Assembly: GCA_034387635.1 (NCBI GenBank)
Contig: JAOANU010000002.1
Coordinates: forward strand, 806,001-870,000
From: Rhodosporidiobolus odoratus
Taxonomy: Eukaryota; Basidiomycota; Microbotryomycetes; Sporidiobolales; Sporidiobolaceae
Direction of reading: 5' to 3'
DNA length: 64,000 bases
Shown: positions 22,526 through 37,218 of the stretch, one piece after another
Position numbering within the stretch: position 1 is the stretch's first letter
How the letters are laid out: every line of letters begins with the position of its first letter
The notes under the pieces: model-generated
What the model saw: only the letters and a program-made list of their open reading frames with translations
Databases searched by the model: none
What the model was told of the DNA's origin: nothing
Made by a program: the position numbers and the translations under genes

Positions 22526-23535
22526 ATGCCCCGCACCTCCGCCTCCTCTTCTCGAACCGCGCGCTCCTCTCCCCTTTCCTCCTCGACGTCGTCAGAACCG
22601 GAGGACGAGCGTTTCCAGCCCCGGGCTAACTCGAAAGCCGCTCGACAAGCCGACAGCGCTCCACAGGACGCGCTCAACGATCTCACACGGACACTCGCAC
22701 GGGATCCGGCCCTCGCAGAAGGCCTCTGGAGGGTGTTGCAGAACCTACGGACAGAGCAAGCTGATGACGAAGCGGAGGAGAAGCGGAAGAAGGTGCGGCA
22801 GGGAAAGCGGCGGGCGGTCGAGACTCACGACGAAAGTAGCGATGAGATGGGACAGGAGGAGCACCCGCTCATCAGTCGGGATAGGCGGCAGCGGGCAGCA
22901 GACGAGGAGTCCCTCATTGGGCTGGAAGAGCTGTCATTGCGGAAGAAGAGTAGGACGACCGTATCTGGACAAGGCAATGCGGGTTCGTCGATTTCCGCGT
23001 TTTCGTCGACAATCCGCCCACTAAGGCTTCGAATCTACCAGGTTCTCGGCGCCCTTCTCTGTCAGAGCATGCCTCGCATAGCGCTACGGCCAAGTTCTTT
23101 CGCGAACATCCTTCCCTCATCGAACCCCATTTTCCTGCTTCCCATGCCTCGCCGCCACCACCTCCTCTGCCGCACCCTCCAGCCCCATCTCTACTACCAC
23201 ACCTGCCCCGGCCCAAGATCAATATCAACTTCCGCTTTCCCAAAGCATTCAACGCAGACGGCCTACCCTCTTACAGCGAGAATCAGTACCTCCCCTTACG
23301 ACTCCTTCATTCTCCCGCTTCGCCCTCGGATGGGGAAGGCCTGCACCATCATGGTGGGCGGAGCGCTCAAGACCAAGGAGCATCTAGAGGGTACAGGCGC
23401 GGGCGGCGGACAGACGATGGAGGGGATGACCTGCTTTTTCCCGTCCTCCTGTCCTTTCTGCTCATCCTCATTCCCATTCTTGTTCTCGCGGCTGTACTGG
23501 GTGCTATTTTCGGTGCGACGGGAGTTGATGCATAG
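22526..23535 (+). CDS. Orphan protein with C-terminal membrane anchor
   Basis: Best model has two exons, 22526-22960 and 23026-23535, joined by a GTATCT...ACTAAG intron, giving 314 residues. The N-terminal half is Ser/Arg/Glu-rich (MPRTSASSSRTARSSPLSSS, then a QADDEAEEKRKK stretch). The second half is Pro-rich (SPPPPPLPHPPAPS). A hydrophobic helix at about residues 282-308 (LLFPVLLSFLLILIPILVLA) is followed by only a few residues before the stop, so the protein looks tail-anchored. The unspliced frame also stays open to 23542 but loses this helix, so the intron call rests on the anchor and on splice-like ends. I do not recognise the family. The N-terminal half would face the cytosol in a tail-anchored topology. 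Confidence 0.5.
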
Positions 23536-23976
23536 CCGTTGAACATACGGGCAGGTCAGGCGACGGAACGAAGGCTGAGGCGATGCAGCAAGGCAAGAAA
23601 AGTCGGAATGCGGCTCGCTGAGATTTCTTTGCGCCTTCGCCCATTGGGCCCTTCCCACCAGTGCCAGTGTCTGCGGTATCCCTACGTGCAGCGCGCATAC
23701 AAGGACCGGACGAAGGACCATGCTGCCGTGAGGCTGGGTTTCCTTCAAGCGGCTCCCCACCGGGCAGCAAAGTTGGGCTCCTGCCGGATTGTCCGCGGCG
23801 GCGGTGCTTCGGGAATCGGCGCAGTGCGTCTTCTCTCGGGTCTCTTTCCTCCAGTCCTTCCTACCGCGCCTAACGCTCACGGTCCACACGCGCAGGTGTT
23901 GAGCACATCGCATCTTACGTCCCGAACCTCCCGACTGTTTCGCTCGGGTGTCACTCGCCTGCTCCTCGCCCTCACC
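23536..23976. other. Intergenic region between two orphan genes
   Basis: Tandem plus-strand spacing of about 440 bp. It contains open but featureless frames. The next gene's 5' UTR and promoter should lie here. Confidence 0.45.
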
Positions 23977-25389
23977 ATGCCCACGTTCCCCCCGCCGACG
24001 GCACCTTACGGCCGACGTATGCAAGCCATCGAGACCCCATGTCCACGGTGCATCCCACTGTCAGCCAAAGGAGCGTCCATGGTGGCCACTTTTCTTTCCT
24101 CCTGCATCTATCTCGCCTGGAGCATCATACTCTGGAAGGGCTACTTCCGTAAGCATATCCGTGTTCCGCGTCCACTATAGTAAGCTAACGCTCTTTCCGC
24201 AGAATTGAGCGAACTCAAAGGCTTTTCCTCCGGCAGTGCCACCGGCGAACTATCAATGATGGCTCGTTACTCTGCCTTCACCGCCTGGTTCGCTTCAACG
24301 ATGACTCTAGTCTGCTTTAGCTCCTTCGTTGCGAGCGTGTTCCCGCAAAAAGATTTCGCAAAGTGGCTGAGCAGGACCATCTGGGTACGTCGACATCTGA
24401 AGAGAAGAAAAAGGATGGTGCTGACCGCTCGCTTTACCTGTTTCGCAGGTCGGATGGCTCGTCAGCTGGGCGCTCGGCATCTTTGGTCTCGTGGCATATG
24501 TCAGCTCAGATGCGTTCCTCGCAGCCGGCTGGTTAGTCCCGTTGTCCTTCCATCCTCTTCGTAGGGAAGGCTGACTACAATACGACTTACAGCAAAAGGG
24601 GCGACGAATGCTGGACCATTCGACAGCAGCTACAAATCTGGCTCATCATTGTGCGCTCGACGTTCACGTCCGAGTGTAGAGACGGAACTGACTCAGCTTT
24701 TCTCGCCGCAGGGCCTGTTCATCACGCTCTTCTTCGTCTTCTGGTTCAACGTCGTCCTTTCCGCCTTTGTGCACACCCTTCACCCTCACATCTTCCGCTC
24801 AGCCGACTCGGACACAGAGGATGACTATTCAGATGACGAGGAGGCAGAAGCTGCTCGCGAAGCCGCCATCGACGACGAATTGCGGCGGTCCCGAGATCCT
24901 CTCGCCTACGACGTACTGGCCGAACGCTTACTTCAGCGACTCAAGACGGAGGCGCTCATCGCGGATCTTCGGCAAGGACGGGCTGGTAGCCGCCGCCGAC
25001 ATGGATGGGTCGAGGAAGAGGAGGACCCTCGTCGTCCGGCCTCCCTTCTCTTGAGTGAAGGCAAGCTTAACAGCTCCAGGCGCACCGCTCAGCCCACCTA
25101 CTCGGACGAATCGTCTTCCGTCATGGACTCCGACGAGTACGAAGAAGAAAAAGAGCGACTCATGTCGCGAAAAAAGGCCAGCCGGGCGAACACGTTAAAG
25201 CCTCGGCGACTCAGCGCGATCGTCAGTGGGGATGATCGGGAGGACGAGCAGGAGCGCCCGCCGTCGTATCATAGCCGGGACAGGCGAGCAACCCACTTGG
25301 AGGGCGACGGGGTTACTGCACAGCGGAGCTTGGGAAGGAGCCGGTCAAGGTCAAAGTCGAGGTCTCGGTCGCGTGGACGGCAGCAGTAG
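23977..25389 (+). CDS. Orphan four-pass membrane protein with acidic and RS-rich tail
   Basis: Five exons: 23977-24148, 24203-24384, 24449-24531, 24593-24650 and 24712-25389, total 1173 nt (390 residues). Hydrophobic segments sit at about residues 35-55 (ATFLSSCIYLAWSIILW), 75-100 (AFTAWFASTMTLVCFSSFVA), 118-140 (VGWLVSWALGIFGLVAYVSS) and 165-185 (GLFITLFFVFWFNVVLSAFV). The tail of about 200 residues starts with an acidic patch (SDTEDDYSDDEEAEA) and has a charged helical part. It ends in RS dipeptides (GRSRSRSKSRSRSRGRQQ). Two Cys (CPRC) precede the first helix. The five in-frame junctions make the gene model solid. No known family is recognised; it may be specific to basidiomycetes. Confidence 0.7.
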
Positions 25390-25674
25390 TGATAAGCGTG
25401 TGAGGCATCGTCATTGATGCGCGCAACTTCCCAAGTAGCGTAGAATCGGCGCAATAGAAAAGTCGGAAGAGCAAGAAAAGTACAAGGACCTCTGCAAGAG
25501 TCGCGCAGAGCGCAGGGGACGGCCAAGTCGGATCCAAGCGATACTCGCTGCGCTGCAGAAGTTCGGGAGTCTAGAGAGGCAGAACGGATTAAGGCGCTTC
25601 CTGAGGAACGCGTCTCATCGCGCCCGACTTTGCTCGTCCCCATCTTCCCGCCTACGCTGTCAATAACAGCTACC

Positions 25675-29081
<3,407 letters not shown>

Positions 29082-29608
29082 TCCCAGTTCCGGGTTGACC
29101 CTCCTCGCCTGCTCCCTCTGTTGGTTCTCTCCTTCTCACTGTCGGTCGTAGTTGGTTTGAGCTCTTTTGCTCTCCTTATCATCACGTTGTTCCAATGTAG
29201 CTTGTAGCGATTTCGGTTTTCTTCTTTGTTGCTGCGGCGCATCTTTGCTATATTGCTTAGTGGACGATTATTCCAATTTCTGTGGGCTCTGTGGGGCCTG
29301 GACTGCGACATGCTCGAGAAATTGCGAGACCAGAGTTCACGTCCGACTTTTGCGAGCTGTAGTTAGTGCACACTCGCTATATTGCTTGACCTTAACCGAC
29401 CGTCGATCACCGCCATCTGTGCTGCTCACTACCCAGTCAAGCGCGGCCGCTCCTTCATCGGTGAAGCCGCCACGCCCGACATCTCAACCCTCAGGTTGAC
29501 GACCCGATTATCTCGGCAACAAAGCACTCTGGGACCTCGTCGACCTCGCCAGCCGATAGCTGCGACCTGCAGGTATCGCTTGAAGTTAGTGGCGTGGCAA
29601 GCGAGGCT
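29082..29608. other. Mcm6 3' flank and Swr1 5' flank
   Basis: Tandem plus-strand spacing of about 530 bp, T-rich in its first half. No gene is supported. An upstream non-coding or coding exon of Swr1 cannot be excluded. Confidence 0.5.
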
Positions 29609-32600
29609 ATGAACGGCGAGCAAACTCCTTCGGCAGCGTCGCCGGGCGGCACAGAGATGACGGCTGGGTCGCGGGCCTCTTCGTTCAGCTCATTGCCGCC
29701 TCTACCGGTACCTGATGGACAGGCAGGGCACGGAGGCAGCGCAGACGAACCATTCGGAAGTATGAACGGACTACCTCCCTTCCCACCTGCGACCACCTTC
29801 GCGCCCGTTGCCTCGACTTCCTGTGCGCCCGCATTTTCACTCCGGTATACCGAGGAAGAGTTGCAGACATGGAGGGGTGCGCAAGTGGATGCGAAGCAAG
29901 CTGAGGCGAGTCTCGTTCCCTCGGCTACCGGACTATGAGGAGAGCCTGTTGATGTAGCTGACCGGTTTCCCCTGCAGCTCGCCACTATTGTCGACAAGCA
30001 CGACGACTACGTTCGCGAGCTCTTCCACCTCGACCGCTTTGTGACCCTGATTGGGTTTGATCCTGCTGTCGCCAAAGGTCCGCTTTCCTCCTTACACTGT
30101 TTAGCCTTCTGTCACTCAGCAATCTTCGTCATCGTACAGCCGATCGCTCCGACGTGTTCCGCTCGTTCCAAGCCAACTACGACCTCTTCCTCAACGCTAC
30201 AGCGGGTGAAGAAAGCAATACCGGCGGACGAAGGGGTACGCGGCGAGCGGCTCAGGAACGTAAAGTCGGCGCTCTTGCGGGTACATCGACGCCGGGACCG
30301 ATGGACGTCAGCGATGGCAGGAGGAAAGTCGATGTGAAGGGTAAAGGGCGTGCGATTGATAGCCCAGGGCTTGGGTCAGACGACTCGCTTTTCGGCGTCG
30401 ACGTGTGCGGGCCTGTGAAGGCGGGAGGAAAGAAGAAGGCCGCCGCACCTTCCCGAGGAAGGAAAGGCGCCAGCGGAAGCCCTGCCCCTGCGTCCCCTGC
30501 ACTCGGCTCGCCTACCGCCACGAAGATGAAGAAACGACCTTCGATGGCCTCCGCGTCTACCCCTTCCCGCTCCTCTTCCGTCATCCCTTCAGGTCCTCTC
30601 GCGACGCCCTACGTCCCTATCACCCTCGATCCACATCTCGAACTTCCTCCACTGAAGCACCCTGTCCCCCCGCTCTCCCCGAAAGCCGCCAAGCGTCGCA
30701 AGCTCATTCTCGAGTCCGGCATTTCCTATACACACCCTACCCAGCTCCCTCCCGATCAAGACTTCGATGGCTCCCTCCCTGACTTCCTTGCCTCCTTTGT
30801 CTCTCTCGACGACGACGTTGACCTCGCTCCTCCGCCACCCGAATCCGAACTTGAAGCGCGAGCAGAGTACGAGCTCGACATCCTTATGCAGGCTGCAGCC
30901 GTACTGGGCGAGGGTCGCGAGCTCCTCGACCCCGATTGCACTGCATCTGCCGAGGCCAAACGTGCTAAGGATCACCAGGACGCGCTCATAGATCACGCTA
31001 TTCACTTTGCGCATCTCGTCGCTCACGAGCGCAAGTCGCACATGGCTCTCGCGAAGCGTACGGCCAAGATAGTCATGAAGCACTTCGAGGAAGTTCACGG
31101 GAAGGAGGAGAAGGAGCAGAAGGAGCTTGAACGGAATCAGAAGGCGTTGGCAAAGTGGACCATTAAGGAGGTCAGGAAAAAGTGGAAACTAGCCGCTGGG
31201 GTACGCGCTTCCCCTTCTTATCGAGCGTGCGACGTCTGATCCCTCCTTCTCGTCCTTCCCCAATCATAGTTGGTTCGTGCTCGTCTCAAAGCCGAAGAAA
31301 AGGCGGAGCAAAAGCGCCTCGGCAAGCAGCAACTGGACGCCATGCTCAACAAATCGACAACCATGCTTCAGGCTCAGCAACTCGAACTGGCGGGCGATGA
31401 ATCGGGCACAGAGGAGGAGGATCCCGCCTCTGATGATGACGAGGAAGGTGAGGAAGATGAAGAGGAGGGAGAAGCGGAGGAAGACGGCGACGACGCAGGT
31501 GCCTCATCAAGAACCGGTGAGACTTCCCCAGCGCCGCCACCTACCCCACCTAAACCCATCAGAACCAATGGCGTAGATCGCCGTCAGTCCGCCCGGTCTC
31601 GGTCTCGTCTTTCGGCTTCTGTCACTCCCGCCGACTCTCCCGCCGACACCGACGTCGACGAGGATGGTGATGTCGGTTTTGCTGAAGCTGGCGAGGAGGA
31701 AGCGCAGCGCGCGGAAGAAGACGACGCCATGGCGCAAGATATGGAGAATGAGGACGAGAGCGCAGACGACGACGACGAGCTAGGCGGACTCGCCGCCGAG
31801 GCTGACATGCCCATCGAAGAGCTGTTGAGACGCTCAGGGTACGCTGCCATGATGGCCGAAGCAGAGACCGGCGAAGCCTCGTCCGGAGGAGCCGACTACA
31901 ACGGAGTCGACAATGACCAAGAGGAAGAGCGTGAAGTCCCGCACGGTGACGCCGACGAGGAAGGAGGCGCTGCCGCCCTCTCCGCTCTACCCTCAGCAGC
32001 ACCCGAAGAACCTTCATCCGCTTCACCTCCAGCTTCCGTTTCTGCCGGACCTCTCACGACTGAAGAGAAGGAGGCTGAGGCGATGTCGGAATTCGGCTCA
32101 GAAGCTGGCGACGATGCTCGGGAGAACGAGGACGAGCAGTTTGAGCATGAGATGGAGGCGGAGGAAGCGAACGACTCCGACGACAGCGAGATGGCGGGCC
32201 TTGGAGAAGACGCCGACCTTCCCATCGAGGAGCTCATGCGGAGATATGGCTATGGCAATGCCGCGCCGCCTCCCGATGTCGGCAGCGAAGACGAGAAGCC
32301 GCTCGTTAACGGTGACATGTCGCCGGAGGCTAAGATGGAGGACGATTCGACCCCGTTTACACCGGCTGCCAAAATCCAGAGCGACGACGAGGCGGGCTCG
32401 CAGGCGGAGGAAGAGGAAGAGGAAGAGGAAGAAGTGAAAGCGGTGGACGCCGCGGAAGATACCTCGCTGGTCAAACAGGTCCACCTCGATCCGCCTTTCC
32501 TCCTTCGCGCGAAGTTACGTCCTTACCAGCAAGCAGGTCTCGAGTGGCTTGCCAGTCTCTACGCAGGCGGCATCAACGGGTGCGTCAACGTCTATTCAAT

Positions 32601-35298
32601 GATCTGATGCTCCCAGGGGCTCAGCGATCGTTCCCTCCCCGCAGTATTCTCGCAGACGAGATGGGCCTCGGCAAGACCATCCAGACCATCTCGCTACTCG
32701 CTCACCTCGCTTGCGACAAGGGTCAATGGGGGCCTCACCTCGTCGTCGTCCCGACGTCGGTCATGCTCAACTGGGAGATGGAGTTCCGCAAATTCCTCCC
32801 GGGCTTCAAGCTCCTCACCTACTACGGCACGCAGAAGGAGCGCAAGGAGAAGCGCAAGGGCTGGACATCCGAGAACGCCTTTCATGTTTGCGTTACGTCC
32901 TATCAGCTCGTTCTCGCCGACCAGCATATTTTCCGCCGCAAACCGTGGCACTACATGATCCTCGACGAGGCGCATCACATCAAGAACTTCCGTTCGCAGC
33001 GGTGGCAGACGCTCCTCGGCTTCAACGCTCGGCATCGTCTTCTCTTGACCGGAACTCCTTTGCAAAACAACCTTATGGAGCTGGTACGTCATTCTTGAAA
33101 CTCGCTAGGCAGCCGCTTCCCAGTATAGCTCGACTAATACCCCTCTCTTTTCTTAGTGGTCGCTTCTGTACTTCCTCATGCCACACGGTCTTGCCGAAGC
33201 GACCGGTCCCTTTGCCGATCACGCCGATTTCCAGTCATGGTTCTCCAATCCCATGGAAAGGGCTATCGAGACCGGCGAAACGATGGACGACGAGATGCAG
33301 GCCACGGTCAACAAGCTCCATACGATTCTGCGCCCTTACCTCCTACGTCGCCTCAAAGCCGAAGTCGAGACCCAGATGCCGGGTAAAACCGAATCGATCA
33401 TCTACTGTCGCCTCTCTAAGCGTCAACGTTTCCTCTACGACGACTTCATGTCTCGAGCGCAGACTCGGGAGACGCTCGGGTCCGGCCACTTCCTCAGCAT
33501 CATCAACTGCCTCATGCAGCTTCGCAAGGTCTGCAACCATCCTGACCTCTTCGAAGTCCGCCCCGTCGTCACTTCTTTCACCATGAAGCGTTCCGTCATC
33601 AGCGATTTCGAGCCGGCGGAGCTTCTCGTCCGAAAGCGGCTTCTTGAGGAAGAGCCAATGGCCAAAATCGACTGGTCTAACCTCGCGCTTGTGAAACCAC
33701 AGCAAGAGCAGTCAACCTCGTCTATCGCCTCTCAGAGCCGCTTAGCCCTCGATGCTGGACCCGCCTTCCCGTTCCTGCACCACCTTCCCCTCGACATCGA
33801 TCTCTCTCAGCCACCCCCGTACGACACAAAGACTATCGCTGGATGGCGTCGCTATCACTCGTGGACTCAACACCACGACGCGATTGGCCGTCTCCAGCGC
33901 CTTTCTAGCGTCAACACGCGTCGCTGCCGTTCCTCCATTCCTCAATTCGGCAGCAACCTTCTCCACATCCTCCGCGAGCCTTCCCGCGAGTACACTCTAA
34001 TTCCTTCCGACTGCGAACACCCTGCGCACACCTCCCTCTCTCGCTGCATCGCCCTCCCGAAGTCTATCTTTTCCAACGAGCAGCGAGCCTCCGCCCTCGA
34101 AGACACTATCTCGACTTTCGCCTTCGTCACGCCGAAGGTCCGGGCAGAAGACATGGCCCGTCATGCCCTCCCCGGTCTCTCGCAAGACGACATCGACGAT
34201 ATGGAGGAGGAAGCGCCAGCGGAACTCCTTCACGTCGCATCAACCAAACTCACCGTCGCCTTCCCAGATCGGTCACTCCTTCAGTACGACTGCGGCAAGC
34301 TACAGAAGCTCGACGAGCTCCTTCGCGAGTGCAAAGCCGGCGGTCATCGCGCTCTAATCTTTACTCAGATGACGAAGGTCCTCGACATCCTCGAGGAGTT
34401 TCTCTCTTTCCAGGGTCATCGTTACCTCCGCCTCGACGGTTCGACCAAGATCGAACAACGCCAGGTCATCACCGAGCGCTTCAATTCGAACGATAAGATC
34501 CTGTGCTTCATTTCGTCGACTCGTGCTGGCGGTCTCGGGATTAACCTGCAAGGCGCCGACACCGTCATCTTCTACGATTCTGACTGGAATCCAGCACTTG
34601 ATCGACAGTGCCAAGATCGGTACGTTGTCTCGCGATAGAAACTCAGTGCCGTTCGAGCTCACCTTTCTCGCCACTTTTTGTCCCCTTTTCCCGATAACAG
34701 AGCTCACCGCATCGGTCAAACTCGCGAGGTTCGTATCTGGCGCTTCGTTACTGAGCACACGTACGTTATGTTCGATCGTTCTTTGTTTCCCCCTCCAGGC
34801 GGACTCTAACCGTAGTCTTCTCCCTGCAGCATCGAAGAAAACATGCTCAAGAAGGCCAATCAAAAGCGCAAGCTCGACGAGATGGTCATCGCCGACGGCG
34901 AATTCACTACCGACTACCTCCAGAAGCTCGACTGGCGGGACTACCTCGATGAGCGGCAACTCGAGGACCTCGGTGTCGATGCGACGGAAGGGCACGACGG
35001 CAACGGCACGGCGAGGCAGTCAGCAGCGGAGATTCGCCAGGCTCTCGCGGCTGCCGAAGATGTCGAAGACGCAGCCGCTGCCAAGGCCGCCGTTGCAGAA
35101 ATGGACGTCGACAAGACAGACTTCGCAGGCGATCAGGGTCAGGGCGCGACGGCGACGTTCACCAAGGACGGATTGACAACTACGGCGGGTGACGGGCAGC
35201 AGGAGCAGGACGACGACGATCCGTTGGCGGGCACGATCGACAAGGTCATGCTTGGGTGGGTCGAGGAGGATTGGGAGGACCACTTCTCGTCTCTGTGA
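29609..35298 (+). CDS. SWR1: Swr1 chromatin-remodelling ATPase
   Basis: Eight exons: 29609-29905, 29978-30077, 30140-31200, 31270-32579, 32645-33083, 33157-34619, 34701-34760 and 34830-35298, total 5199 nt (1732 residues). Order: disordered N-terminus; an HSA region (about 400-510) ending in RLKAEEKAEQKRLGKQQLDA; then a long acidic linker with two related motifs, MPIEELLRRSGYA and LPIEELMRRYGYG. The Snf2 helicase halves follow: ILADEMGLGKTIQT near residue 925 and MILDEAHHIKN near 1028. After a long insertion, typical of the INO80/SWR1 class, come ALIFTQMTKVLDILEEFL and ARAHRIGQTREVRIWRF. Swr1 swaps H2A for H2A.Z in nucleosomes; the acidic linker corresponds to the region where yeast Swr1 holds H2A.Z-H2B. 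Intron 1 appears to start with GC (GAG|GCGAGT), keeping phase 0. The start ATG at 29609 is the first in the open frame. Confidence 0.93.
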
Positions 35299-35508
35299 TT
35301 TTCGCGATTCAAAAGTAGCAAAAGCAGTAGTGTCATTGTTGTAACAGTAACAGCTTGCATGGCTTAGCATATCACTCTCCGGTCTGCATCGTGTGCTGGC
35401 AGGTAGGAGAGAACCGCGAAAGCGGGGGAACTGCCAGAGTTCCACCGTTACGCTGCGTCGCCGATAGCTCCTAGAGCTGTCTGAGCTGCCGTCCACCACC
35501 CGTGCCTC

Positions 35509-36674
35509 TCACCTCGCTCCATCGAGCAGTCTCTTCTCCGCGTCTGATTCCGAATCGGTGTGTACGTTGTTCTGCATCGCAGCATGAGGAAAAGGCGGAG
35601 CGGTGGAGACGCTCGAGCTTTTGCTGCTCTTTGGGTTGACCGGCGGGAAAAGATCATCTTCGCTCTCCGACAGGTATGGGTCGAAAGGAGGCGGTACTGG
35701 CGCAGACTGGGGCCGTTCGACATTGACCTTTTTCGTCTTTTTACTGCGGGTCTTCCGCCGTGCGATCATATCCTGACTTGTGGCTGGACGGATGTGCACA
35801 TATCGAGCACAGAGGACGAGTAATAAGAGATGTAGGAAACACCCTATCGCGGCGGACGTGACGGAAACGATTCGAACACCCGTCCACCATGCTGGGCACG
35901 AGTCTGCGTAATCGGTGTTGTGGCTGTAGGGAAGGAGGGTAAGCACGGCGAGTCCAACCGTGGACTTCGGCCATGCGCGTTCAGAGACGGGGCGTACCAG
36001 GCATTGACTAGCCAAAGCTGGTTTGAGAAGGAAAGCTCGTATTTGAGGTAGAGAGTCACAAGGGGAATTTGCATGAGGGAAATGATCTAACAGTGGCGAA
36101 TCAGCCACAGTCTGGTCAGTGGGGCAGGAAAAGGCAAGAGGCAACGAGTACGCAGTAGCAGCTAGTAGCAGCAAGAAAGGGAAAGAAGGCGAAACCGGAC
36201 TCACGCCCCAGGCAATCACGGCGCCTTCCTGAAGGTCCCGAGAAGGCAGAAGTAATGTGCAGATGAGGTCCGCCAGCAGGAAAATCTGTGTGATGTACCA
36301 GAACTGGGCAACCAGAATTGAGAAGCTGATACCTGCTTGGAAGAAAACCGCGGTCAACAATCAGCGATGCTGATTCTGGTTGACAAGCCTTCGCCAGTGC
36401 ATGCGCAGGGATGCGATGCTGTGAGTGGACTTGCCCTCTAGGCCAGACAGTCCGTCCTGTACCCAATTCGAGACAACTGAAGCGGACACGGGCAAGAGTC
36501 AGCGGTCGCAAACGCTCCTAGGTAGTAGAGAGACGCACGGTTGAAGGCATAACCTCGTAGGGCCACCAAGGTCAAGTCGACCAGGAGCACCAGCGCCGCG
36601 AAGACAAAAATGCTGCCCGCTAGAAAGCTCTGAGCGAACAGCTTGGACGGCGAGATCCACAGCAGACGCGCCAT
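35509..36674 (-). CDS. Orphan multi-pass membrane protein
   Basis: Five exons: 36674-36539, 36476-36435, 36332-36205, 36086-35998 and 35923-35509, total 810 nt (269 residues). Predicted membrane segments include SIFVFAALVLLVDLTLVAL, FSILVAQFWYITQIFLLADL (running into ICTLLL), AVIAWGIISLMQIPLVTLYL and VTSAAIGCFLHLLLLVLCA. The tail is cytosolic in style, with a basic cluster (RRKTRSKKTKK), a Pro stretch and acidic Ser motifs (SESEDDLF, DSESDAEKRLLDG) that look like kinase sites. The second intron begins with GC (GAGG|GCAAGT); using it is what keeps the frame through exon 3. I do not recognise the family. The gene converges on SWR1 and is divergent from the aminotransferase gene. Confidence 0.7.
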
Positions 36675-37218
36675 GGCCACTCGCAGAGGATTGAGTTTAC
36701 CCTAGGGTGAACGGTGCGAGCAAGAAGACGCTGTTGCCAGCATACTCGACCCAGATTTTGGTCGACCGGTGGGAAAAGCTCAGGAGGTGGTCCGCGGACG
36801 GTACGTCCGCGGGCAACGGTGAACCGTACAAGCTCCTCTTGACATGAACTATGCTTGTGGGCGACGATGAATACGTCCGGGTACCTGAGCAGTCAGAGTG
36901 CAGTGGAGCGACAATGCGAAGGGGACAGAGTAACGGAGCATTGAAGGCTAGGGGCGAGAGACGGGGCCGCCCGCCGCGCGCTTGTGGCTTCCGAGCAGTT
37001 CCGGCTGGCGACATCTGGGAGGGCGGTGCGGCACGCCGGTTCAGTCAAAATCTTACTTCTCCTCACAATCTTCACTTTCTTCTCGTCGATCCGAACAGTA
37101 CGCCCAGTCTCAGCAACCAGGTCACACTCAACTCAGATCGCATCTCCCCCGCCTGGCCACCGCTGCACGGCACTCGTTCCTTTGGTCTCCACCTTTCGAC
37201 CTTCTCATATCTCCCAGC
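36675..37218. promoter_or_regulatory. Divergent promoter region, orphan membrane gene / aminotransferase
   Basis: 544 bp between two divergent start codons. No gene is supported. Pyrimidine-rich tracts near 37065-37085 precede the aminotransferase start. Confidence 0.55.

Noticed and set aside
22526..23542. Single unspliced 338-codon ORF
   Set aside because: Its C-terminal half is a shadow frame. The alternative frame after a 65-nt intron encodes a clear membrane anchor.
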